Translations under genes and position numbers: made by a program
In this document: positions 1 through 6,667 of the stretch, piece after piece
Position numbering within the stretch: position 1 is the first letter of the stretch
Layout of the letters: each line of letters begins with the position of its first letter
Notes under the pieces: model-generated
Database searches by the model: none
The model's input: the letters and a program-made list of their open reading frames with translations, nothing else
Told to the model about the DNA's origin: nothing
Origin: Sphingobacterium sp.
GTDB taxonomy: Bacteria; Bacteroidota; Bacteroidia; Sphingobacteriales; Sphingobacteriaceae
Assembly (NCBI GenBank): GCA_031277685.1
Contig: JAITLV010000125.1
Coordinates: forward strand, 1-41,541
DNA: 41,541 nt
Reading direction: 5' to 3'

Positions 1-91
1 CCTTACTAGCCCCAATAGATGATTCCAAAGCGGACACACTTATCCCCTCTTTTTCTGAAACAATCTTAATTCTCTTCAAAATAGAACTCAT
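1..91 (-). CDS. XRE-type helix-turn-helix regulator, N-terminal part only
   Basis: An open frame runs off the left edge of the window. It begins at the ATG at 89-91 and reads MSSILKRIKIVSEKEGISVS followed by ALESSIGASK. This is the usual opening of a short XRE/Cro-type DNA-binding domain: a basic first helix, an acidic-KG turn, then the scanning helix S-x-S-x-LE. It diverges from the unknown gene beginning at 200, so it may regulate that gene and the HEPN gene behind it; this is inferred from position only. Only 30 codons are visible, so length and any second domain are unknown. Confidence 0.6.
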   Translation of the reverse strand, partial: MSSILKRIKIVSEKEGISVSALESSIGASK

Positions 92-111
92 TTCCGAAAA
101 TTTTAATATTT

Positions 112-119
112 TAAATTTG
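112..119 (+). promoter_or_regulatory. Candidate -7 element upstream of the four-repeat protein gene
   Basis: TAAATTTG matches the Bacteroidota -7 consensus TAnnTTTG exactly. It lies 80 bases before the start at 200 and between two divergent genes. No clear -33 TTTG is seen at the usual spacing, so it is supported by the -7 match and position alone. Confidence 0.4.
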
Positions 120-199
120 CTTTGATGAAATATAGTTCTTAAATTAGCTCAACAGAAGATAATTATAAACACTTTATTTAACCAAAAAACATTCCTAGC

Positions 200-1513
200 A
201 TGAAAAATACGCAAAAGAAACTAAAAGCGAAACATTTTCGCTATTTAAGCAAGGAGTATATTGAAGATCCGATGAAATATCTCATTGAATTCTTTGAGCA
301 AGAGACACACGTTCACTACTTTATCACGGATATAAACCTGCTCGTCAATGCTGCTTCAAATGCAAAAATGAACAGTCCCCACTCTCATTCAGGCTACAAC
401 ACAAAAAAACTAATTGAACTAGTGGAATTAGCCTATGTGATTTTCAAAAAATGTAATTTGAAAAAGGTGAAAAACCCCTTGGATTTTTTTAAATCTGATT
501 CTGACTATTGGAATTATGTATCAGGGGAATGTCTCAGTGTAAATGATATTGAATTACCAGAAGATGAGATCAGCCGATTTTTCTCATATCAATCGTTAGG
601 ACAGTGGTACGAAGTTTTAGATGAAATTTGGATAAATATTAGCGATAGAAATGGCGAATTTCTAGGAAATGTAGGTAAGGAAATTCTTGCCGTTAGAGAA
701 TTATTACAAAGATTAGCTATATCGCTGCATAAAATATATGAAAATAAATCGCTTCCAAACTGTATTACAAACAATCAAGAAGAGATTGAAAACGACGAAA
801 GCCCAGATCAAAAGTCTTTGAAACAGACCGACAGCGTAGAGACCAAGGAGAAACCTTCTGATGACACAGAAGAAAACGAAATATTACAACCCAAAGAACG
901 GATCATATTGCCTACATGGCTTGCTCCCCAACCCTACTCCATATCAGCACTCAAAAACTTCTTCGATAGAGATGACCTAAATGGCTGGAAAGAAGATATT
1001 CGATATTGGTATCGGACAGTCACTACCGAAAATGAATTCTGGTCCGCTAACAATGAAAACCATAAATTCTCTGGAGCAAATCTCCTCTATACCTATTCCT
1101 GCATTTACTCTTTATTGGAAATGCTGTCCAATAAGCTTGAAGAATCTTCCACCAGCTTAATAGATATAGAACGCTCCATCTCCATATTACCAGAATGTCA
1201 ATCAATTTTGATTAGACATGAAAACAAGGAGATTATACTCTATTATATAGCAGACGAAGAGTTGGGACACCCATTATCATCGTTATTAGCGACTGTTAAC
1301 ACCTATAGTCAACAACAATGGGATGAGATCTTATATGATTGGATCAATTATGGACTAGATAAAAATCGATATACCGGAGACTATTCAGATTACAGTACAC
1401 AAATCTATCAAACCGTTATCAAAATAATAGAACTCGCTTATTTAGTTGCCTTCTCCGATGAAATAAATCTTTTAGACCACAATCAGACAGCCCCCGTAGA
1501 AACAGGAATATAG
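200..1513 (+). CDS. Unknown protein with four internal helical repeats
   Basis: I do not recognise the family. The 437-residue product has no signal peptide or membrane segment, so it is probably cytoplasmic. Four related units can be aligned by eye at about residues 28-85, 126-180, 253-310 and 363-416. Units 2-4 share a tryptophan core: QWYEVLDEIW, GWKEDIRYW and QWDEILYDW. Units 1 and 4 end in almost the same helix, LIELVELAYVIF and VIKIIELAYLVAF. Units 2 and 3 are joined by an acidic, low-complexity linker at about residues 190-235. The gene is followed after 93 bases by the HEPN-domain gene in the same direction, which suggests a shared job. A scaffold or partner-binding role for the repeats is a guess. 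There is no Shine-Dalgarno sequence, as is usual in this phylum. Confidence 0.7.
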   Translation: MKNTQKKLKAKHFRYLSKEYIEDPMKYLIEFFEQETHVHYFITDINLLVNAASNAKMNSPHSHSGYNTKKLIELVELAYVIFKKCNLKKVKNPLDFFKSDSDYWNYVSGECLSVNDIELPEDEISRFFSYQSLGQWYEVLDEIWINISDRNGEFLGNVGKEILAVRELLQRLAISLHKIYENKSLPNCITNNQEEIENDESPDQKSLKQTDSVETKEKPSDDTEENEILQPKERIILPTWLAPQPYSISALKNFFDRDDLNGWKEDIRYWYRTVTTENEFWSANNENHKFSGANLLYTYSCIYSLLEMLSNKLEESSTSLIDIERSISILPECQSILIRHENKEIILYYIADEELGHPLSSLLATVNTYSQQQWDEILYDWINYGLDKNRYTGDYSDYSTQIYQTVIKIIELAYLVAFSDEINLLDHNQTAPVETGI

Positions 1514-1606
1514 CGGCTACCTATATCAATCTTTTTATTCTCCGTCGTGCGAGACAGCTAACCTATTTGACTTTCAAAAATAACCATAACACCAAACCAA
1601 TCAATT

Positions 1607-3295
1607 ATGAACACCGAACTTACCCCAATTATTGAAGCAATTCTTCGCACTATTGTCGTTGATGAAATCTACCTATGGACTTATACCTGCGATGGTAAAA
1701 AATATCAAATACTGCAGATCAACCGCTTGTCAAATACAGCAATTCGATGCATAGATCCTCTTGGCGCGATTAACAAGATCATCAAGAAGCATCCAGACCT
1801 ATATGTCAAGATACATTTCACCCACGAAATACAAAAAAAACTCGATCAAGGATGGGGCCGTACCTCTCTTATTTATCAATCAGGAAATCGCATCTACAAA
1901 AATCCTACTCAAGAAATTCCACTTGTATTACCCCAATATACTCCAGCTGAGATTATCGAAAAAACCAGATCATATATTGACCAAGAGAAAAGTAAAATCA
2001 GATCGTTTATAGATGGACACTTTTTCTATCTGGATAGTAAGAACTATGCACACGCAGCCTTTATGCTCCACCAGGCCATCGAACTATCATTAAAGACCGC
2101 AGAGAATCTTCTCTTAAACAATGACAGGAAATCACATTCACTTAGAGGCACCATAGGGTATCTCAAAACTTTTGATTTCAAATTGGCTAAACTAATTGAC
2201 AGCGAAGAGGATAAAAAAGCACTTGAAAAGATTGACGACGCTTATCTTGGTTATCGCTACAATCAAGATTATACGATCGACGAAAGCTTATTAGAAACAG
2301 CTTATCAAATTGCTATAAACGCGTTAAACTGGATCTACGATTATTCCAATATTTTATTCGAAGAAATCAAGCAAGAACTGAATCCAAAACAGATTAAATT
2401 TATGGAGATTGAAAAATTCAAAAATAACACTGCTATTTACAATAATAATTATTGCAACAGCAATTATCGCGACCTGATCTTAAATATTCTAGAACAACAC
2501 TGCAGCCCTTCCTTAGTTGCCTGTTTCGGTTATCATTCCGATCGACATCAATATAATAGTTTACTCCAAAACGATAAAGGAGATCAAATAACCCACACTT
2601 ACTACCTCTTTATTGCATATGATAACTTAAATACAGACCTCGCCAACCTACAACAACAGACCATGGATCACCTGCCGAAAAATGTGTCGCTGACCTTGGT
2701 CACCGAAGAAACAGCGCACTTTATCAAAAAACTGTCCAAAGGCCATCCTTTCTTTCTATCCCTCGTAAAAGTCGGTGATATCTGGTTTCGAAATGCAATA
2801 GTTGAAAATATCAACCCTAACAGCATCGTTGTCCCTCAACTCGACCTAGATTATGCACGTCAACAATGGCGTAACCGTTATAATAATGCCCGCTGCATCT
2901 ACCATGCTTTTGAAGACAATTGGCTTTTGGGCGTCGAAGCGGGATATCATTCGCTATCGCAAGTTTTAGAACAAACCTGTCTCGGTGTTATCAATACAAT
3001 CCTTCAATACAAACCTCAAACCGTTGGACTCCCTTTTTTAATGAACCTCTGCCGGTTAATTGTCCCCGAAGCACACGCGACCTTTTGCCTCAACAACAGC
3101 GATCATATTAAACTGTTTAAAGAAATTATCAAAGCCCAACAGGAATTTAGGTATAACGCCAATTATAAAGGTGACCCATTCGCTATTATAAGATTACAGG
3201 AACTTACAAAGCTGTTTATCGAAAGATGTAACCAAGAAATGGAAGATTACTTTGGGAAAATATCAAGCTTAAAAAATACTATAGAAATAGTCTGA
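1607..3295 (+). CDS. HEPN-domain protein built from two degenerate nucleotidyltransferase-HEPN units
   Basis: The 562-residue product shows two HEPN-type helical bundles, at about 130-255 and 425-555. Each ends in the same motif: RYNQDY at 217-222 and RYNANY at 515-520. This fits the PF05168-like HEPN class, which carries R-Y rather than the R-x4-6-H of ribonuclease HEPN toxins. Each bundle is preceded by a beta-rich segment (about 15-105 and 300-400) that resembles a minimal nucleotidyltransferase fold. The GS and D-x-D signature is not intact; GY is found at 308-309. The protein is therefore a head-to-tail duplication of one ~280-residue unit. HEPN/MNT pairs are usually separate toxin and antitoxin genes. 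Here both parts are fused and degenerate, so a binding or signalling role is as likely as catalysis. Remains of a second copy lie downstream at 3389 and 5186. Confidence 0.72.
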   Translation: MNTELTPIIEAILRTIVVDEIYLWTYTCDGKKYQILQINRLSNTAIRCIDPLGAINKIIKKHPDLYVKIHFTHEIQKKLDQGWGRTSLIYQSGNRIYKNPTQEIPLVLPQYTPAEIIEKTRSYIDQEKSKIRSFIDGHFFYLDSKNYAHAAFMLHQAIELSLKTAENLLLNNDRKSHSLRGTIGYLKTFDFKLAKLIDSEEDKKALEKIDDAYLGYRYNQDYTIDESLLETAYQIAINALNWIYDYSNILFEEIKQELNPKQIKFMEIEKFKNNTAIYNNNYCNSNYRDLILNILEQHCSPSLVACFGYHSDRHQYNSLLQNDKGDQITHTYYLFIAYDNLNTDLANLQQQTMDHLPKNVSLTLVTEETAHFIKKLSKGHPFFLSLVKVGDIWFRNAIVENINPNSIVVPQLDLDYARQQWRNRYNNARCIYHAFEDNWLLGVEAGYHSLSQVLEQTCLGVINTILQYKPQTVGLPFLMNLCRLIVPEAHATFCLNNSDHIKLFKEIIKAQQEFRYNANYKGDPFAIIRLQELTKLFIERCNQEMEDYFGKISSLKNTIEIV

Positions 3296-3388
3296 TCAAA
3301 TTTTTGTGCATTTTTTATTATAAAAAAATAAACACATTTTTGCATAAATAATTTCGCGAGTTAACCAACCGTACTTATGCATTAAATT

Positions 3389-3487
3389 ATGAGCACCAAT
3401 TTACTTCATAACACTAATTCTGAATATAATACAATCATAGATGCAATAGCAAATATTGTTTCACCCGTTGCAGGACAAACTCTCTAA
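3389..3487 (+). pseudogene. 5' remnant of a second HEPN-family gene
   Basis: A 32-codon frame starts with ATG and contains the stretch NTIIDAIANIVSPV. This parallels the opening of the intact HEPN gene (TPIIEAILRTIVVDE). It ends at a TAA just before the tail-to-tail ATPase gene. Upstream spacing and AT-rich context resemble the start region of the intact gene. Alone it would be weak evidence, but the matching 3' end of the same family is found at 5186-5300, so the two are read as the ends of one ruined paralogue. Confidence 0.5.
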
Positions 3488-3494
3488 ACAATTT

Positions 3495-4616
3495 TTAATC
3501 AAGCCCAATAAACGCTCTAAAATTATCCTTTGAGATTACCTTAATTTCTGCGTTGTAGGTTTCTACAAAATTCGATGGTATTTTTGCTTTCGCCTTAGGG
3601 TTCCATTTAAATTCATAACCGGTTATTCTACCGTCTCTTTCTTCCACGTAATCTATTTCCTGCTGCTGTTTAGTCCTCCAGAAATACCTGTTACCAAAGT
3701 GCCGGCTATAACTATTGTGTTTTAGGCGTTCCGAAATTAAAAAATTCTCCCATAGTGCGCCAACATCGTCCCTTAATTCGATTGGATTAAAGTTTTGAAT
3801 CACTGCATTACGGATTCCGTTATCATAGAAATATATTTTTCGATTAGTCTTAATCTCATTCCGAAGGTTTCGGCTAAAGGAAGTCAGTGGAAATATGATA
3901 TAGGAAATTTCTAGGAGATGAATGTAATTGGCTACCGTGTTTTTGTCAACTCCTGTCAACTGGGCAATTTCGTTATAACTAACTTCCGATCCGATTTGAA
4001 AAGCTAAGGCTTGCAAAATCTTTTCGAGAACTTCTGGCTTTTTGATATTTGCCAAAGCTAAAATATCTCGATACAAATAACTTTGAGAAATTTCATTGAG
4101 CACCTCTCGCTCTTCCCCACGGCTAGTTATTGCTTCCGGATAAAACCCATAAACCAATCTAGTTTCCAGATCACCGACCCCATTAATGAAGCCTGTATTA
4201 TTCTCATATTCAGCATAGGAAATAGGGAACAGGTTGAATTCCCTCTTCCGTCCGGTCAGCTGCTCATGGGTATGCGTTTTCAGTTCAAGGGCTGAGGATC
4301 CACTGAGAATAAGTTGTACATCTTTAAATTGGTCATGTATAATCTTTGCTGTTAAACCGATATTTTCAATACGTTGAGCTTCATCAATAAATACCACTGT
4401 CGCTTGACCAATAATTGTTTCGATTTCCTTTGTGTTGGGATTGGTTAGATAAGCCCGTATCAGGGGATCGTCTCCATCCAGAAACAAATAATCGCGATCT
4501 GACAGGATTTCTTTGATCAGTGTAGTCTTACCTACCTGCCTTGGGCCTATCAATAAGATAGTCTTTCCTCTAAAAAGTGCCTGCTCCAAATTCTTTTTAA
4601 TCAATCGCTGTATCAT
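3495..4616 (-). CDS. AAA ATPase with DUF4143 domain
   Basis: This is an ATP-binding protein of the AAA_14/DUF4143 family, common in Bacteroidota and archaea; its cellular role is not established. With the start at 4616 it has 373 residues. Walker A is GPRQVGKT (24-31) and Walker B is VVFIDEAQ (74-81). A winged-helix-like segment near residues 210-245 (EVSYNEIAQLTGVDKNTVAN) follows the ATPase core. The C-terminal DUF4143 part carries EIDYVEER and YEFKW, resembling a PD-(D/E)xK nuclease fold. The longer frame from 4679 would translate through a perfect palindrome. The ATG at 4616 has AAAAGG just upstream and sits directly after the palindrome, so it is preferred. The gene lies inside the remains of a HEPN-family gene and is oriented against it, which suggests arrival by insertion. 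A self-binding operator role of the palindrome is inferred. Confidence 0.85.
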   Translation of the reverse strand: MIQRLIKKNLEQALFRGKTILLIGPRQVGKTTLIKEILSDRDYLFLDGDDPLIRAYLTNPNTKEIETIIGQATVVFIDEAQRIENIGLTAKIIHDQFKDVQLILSGSSALELKTHTHEQLTGRKREFNLFPISYAEYENNTGFINGVGDLETRLVYGFYPEAITSRGEEREVLNEISQSYLYRDILALANIKKPEVLEKILQALAFQIGSEVSYNEIAQLTGVDKNTVANYIHLLEISYIIFPLTSFSRNLRNEIKTNRKIYFYDNGIRNAVIQNFNPIELRDDVGALWENFLISERLKHNSYSRHFGNRYFWRTKQQQEIDYVEERDGRITGYEFKWNPKAKAKIPSNFVETYNAEIKVISKDNFRAFIGLD

Positions 4617-4630
4617 AATACCTTTTATCG

Positions 4631-4694
4631 TATTCACCAAAAGTAATGCTTTTTGGTGAATTAATTCACCAAAAAGCATTACTTTTGGTGAATA
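4631..4694. promoter_or_regulatory. Perfect 64-bp palindrome with four half-sites and two -7 elements
   Basis: The two 31-base arms are exact reverse complements around a central TA. Each arm is itself an imperfect inverted repeat with ATTCACCAAAA at one end and TTTTGGTGAAT at the other, so the block holds four copies of TTCACCAAAA in alternating orientation. A -7 match, TACTTTTG, occurs once in each arm: on the minus strand at 4645-4638, 22 bases before the ATPase start, and on the plus strand at 4680-4687. It therefore looks like the ATPase promoter and operator in one element. It could also extrude as a cruciform or be a recombination end. Confidence 0.7.
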
Positions 4695-4828
4695 TCATGA
4701 TTATTACTGGGTTTTGTCGAGCACTGGAAGCTCACCCGTAACCAATTCTGAATTTATATTCTCGGCTCTCTACTTTTATGAAAAAATCTCATATTTGGTG
4801 TAGTTCATCTTCAGCCCGCTTTAAAAGT

Positions 4829-5059
4829 TTAAGTGTATAGGCCATCTAGATTTTTTTTAATGTCTTTCCAATCTCTTGCAGAAGATTTTCCATCTAAAAA
4901 TTCCTTTTGAGATTTTTCAAAAAATGCTATTTGTTCAGCAGAAAAAGTATTTGTCCCAGACTCCTCATTAATTTGATATTTAATGCCAAAACGATCAAGA
5001 ATCTCCCTTAGTACCTTGACATCCTTCTTATTCGATATTTCAGCAGTAATTGTCGTCAT
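4829..5059 (-). CDS. Small antitoxin-like protein without a visible toxin partner
   Basis: The 76-residue product has an N-terminal beta-rich half (MTTITAEISNKKDVKVLREI) and a charged C-terminal tail. This resembles small Bacteroidota antitoxin-like proteins that normally precede a RelE/ParE-type toxin gene. No toxin frame follows: the next 135 bases on the minus strand are non-coding, then the palindrome and the ATPase gene appear. A -7 match, TATATTTG, lies at 5092-5085, 26 bases before the start. It is read as an orphan or as what is left of a toxin-antitoxin pair. The family name is uncertain. Confidence 0.6.
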   Translation of the reverse strand: MTTITAEISNKKDVKVLREILDRFGIKYQINEESGTNTFSAEQIAFFEKSQKEFLDGKSSARDWKDIKKNLDGLYT

Positions 5060-5084
5060 TCGTATAAAAATTAAACACTTAACT

Positions 5085-5092
5085 CAAATATA
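5085..5092 (-). promoter_or_regulatory. Candidate -7 element of the antitoxin-like gene
   Basis: On the minus strand this reads TATATTTG, an exact TAnnTTTG match, 26 bases upstream of the start codon at 5059. No -33 TTTG at the standard spacing was found. Confidence 0.4.
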
Positions 5093-5185
5093 CGACTGAA
5101 ATTCCAAATTCTATTTGCGATCATAATACGACTTTTATGTATACAAACCTCAACCTATAGGGATCCCCTTTTTATTGAATCTCTA

Positions 5186-5300
5186 CCAATTATAAAGGTG
5201 GTCGATCCGCTATTATAAGATTACGGAACTTACAAAGCTATTTATCGAAAAATACAACGAAGAGATTGAAAATTACTTTGGAAAAATAGTAAGCTGTTAA
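5186..5300 (+). pseudogene. 3' remnant of a second HEPN-family gene
   Basis: The DNA closely follows the end of the intact HEPN gene at 3159-3270, for example CAATTATAAAGGTG and CGCTATTATAAGATTAC in both. The remnant translates as ELTKLFIEKYNEEIENYFGK, against ELTKLFIERCNQEMEDYFGK in the intact gene. One base is missing in TTACGGAAC compared with TTACAGGAAC, which breaks the frame. The remnant ends at its own TAA. The middle of this paralogue, roughly 1.5 kb, is gone. The space between its ends holds the ATPase, the palindrome and the antitoxin-like gene. The 313-base gap upstream of the next gene holds only this remnant and an operator-like palindrome. Confidence 0.8.
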
Positions 5301-5322
5301 AAATACATGTCAAATTATTTGC

Positions 5323-5349
5323 AGATAATCGGAAATATTCCGATTATCT
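5323..5349. promoter_or_regulatory. 27-bp inverted repeat upstream of the YcxB-like gene
   Basis: AGATAATCGGAA and its exact reverse complement are separated by ATA, ending 23 bases before the ATG at 5373. No T-run follows on either strand, so an operator fits better than a terminator. A near -7 match, TACATTTA, lies between the repeat and the start codon. Confidence 0.45.
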
Positions 5350-5372
5350 CACCAATTTAATACATTTACGTT

Positions 5373-5921
5373 ATGAAAGAACTTCAACTAACCCTTTCCG
5401 AGCAAGATCAACTGGATGCATTGCTGTTCAGCATGTCCAAATCACCCCAAATAATTAAAGCACGCAAAAAATCACGATTCATGTTTATGCTGCTTATGCT
5501 GATACTATGCATTCCATTTTTCTTCTATGAACCTCAATTGGCAATTCTGATTATCGTCGTGAGCATAATCGCCTTTCTGTTCTTTCCCAAATATCTCGGA
5601 ATATACTATAAGCGCTATTTCAGCAAATATGTCAAAAGCCCCGAATTCCAAAATCGGATCGGCGTTCTACACACAATCAGTTTTGAAGATAATTATCTCC
5701 AGATCAAAAGCACACAAATGGAGTCAAAATATCAATACGATCAGTTTGAATACATCACCGAAACAGCCTTCGCTTTTTTTATCAAACTAAAAATGTCCGA
5801 TCAACTTTTTTTTCCAAAACAGCAGATCGAAGATAACGCCGGATTTAAAACTTTCCTGACAGCGCTCAGTCAACGCCTTCACATCGCCTATCAGGAGGAG
5901 CTGGACTGGAAATGGAAATAA
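5373..5921 (+). CDS. YcxB-like membrane protein
   Basis: The 182-residue protein has a short cytoplasmic N-terminus, two adjacent membrane helices at about residues 35-55 and 57-75, and a soluble C-terminal domain. The layout and the C-terminal pattern (ISFEDNYLQIKSTQMESKY, then a PKQQI strand) match the YcxB-like family, whose function is unknown. It is convergent with the epimerase-like gene, with 30 bases between the stops and no clear terminator. The inverted repeat just upstream may control it. Confidence 0.72.
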   Translation: MKELQLTLSEQDQLDALLFSMSKSPQIIKARKKSRFMFMLLMLILCIPFFFYEPQLAILIIVVSIIAFLFFPKYLGIYYKRYFSKYVKSPEFQNRIGVLHTISFEDNYLQIKSTQMESKYQYDQFEYITETAFAFFIKLKMSDQLFFPKQQIEDNAGFKTFLTALSQRLHIAYQEELDWKWK

Positions 5922-5951
5922 TAATCAAAAGACCGCATGTCCATTCACGCA

Positions 5952-6593
5952 CTAAGCCAAAGCTCTGATATCCTTAATTTCTAATATATTTTTTACATCG
6001 TCCCGTTCCACGGCATGAATCATCGCCCGCCCCACCTCATGTAGCGACAACACCGCCGAAGGGGCGAAGAATTTTATAATCTTGGCGACAAACGAGAATG
6101 AGTTGGCATGCTTCTGTCCTGCAACAGTGGTCATTCCGCCGGGCCGGAAATTGTATTCCTTCTTAAACGGCAATTTCGCTAGATCGTTCTCTGTCTTACC
6201 CTTCACCCTTGCCCACATTACCCCTCCTTGTTCGGTACTATCCGTACTCCCTCCGGACACATAGATAAAGGTGATTTCGGGATTGATCTTCAAAAGCGAT
6301 TTTGCAAATGCCAATGTCGTATCATAGGTGATATAGCGGTATTTATCTTCTTTCATACCGACCGAACTGACCCCAGCGCAATAAAAACAGGCATCGTAGC
6401 CCCTGATCTCCGCTTCAACTTCAGACAGATCCGTGAAATCTTTAACCAAAAGCTCTTTCAACTTTGGATGCTGTATGTCAGCAGTACGGCGTGATATGCT
6501 CAACACTGCCTCTACCTTATCATTTTGAAGACATTCCAGTAAAACACCTTCTCCGACCATTCCAGTGGCCCCTGTTAGTATAACTTTCATCAA
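5952..6593 (-). CDS. NAD(P)-binding epimerase-like protein
   Basis: This is a short atypical SDR/NmrA-like protein of 213 residues. The Rossmann glycine motif TGATGMVG lies at residues 8-15 and SISRRT follows the second strand, a region that would favour NADP. A FYCAGVSS strand and YVSGGSTDS fit the active-site region, but the classical Y-x3-K is replaced by a less clear arrangement. Substrate cannot be told from sequence. The start could be either of two adjacent ATG codons. It lies 74 bases downstream of the antiporter gene on the same strand, so read-through is possible. Confidence 0.78.
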   Translation of the reverse strand: MMKVILTGATGMVGEGVLLECLQNDKVEAVLSISRRTADIQHPKLKELLVKDFTDLSEVEAEIRGYDACFYCAGVSSVGMKEDKYRYITYDTTLAFAKSLLKINPEITFIYVSGGSTDSTEQGGVMWARVKGKTENDLAKLPFKKEYNFRPGGMTTVAGQKHANSFSFVAKIIKFFAPSAVLSLHEVGRAMIHAVERDDVKNILEIKDIRALA

Positions 6594-6667
6594 AATTCTA
6601 CTTATGTACCAAGCCCAAAGGGCTACAACTACTATTTATCTCTCCAAATTAATAGGATAGTATTGCT

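Noticed and set aside
4617..4679. The longer start of the ATPase gene, translating through the palindrome
   Set aside because: The N-terminal extension is encoded by an arm of the palindrome and lies over its promoter element; the ATG at 4616 with AAAAGG upstream fits better.
3296..5300. Insertion sequence around the ATPase
   Set aside because: No transposase and no terminal inverted repeats at the junctions; only a shared six-base TCTCTA that may be chance.
6594..6667. AGCCC-AAA-GGGCT hairpin as terminator of the antiporter gene
   Set aside because: The stem has only five pairs and no T-run follows on the minus strand.
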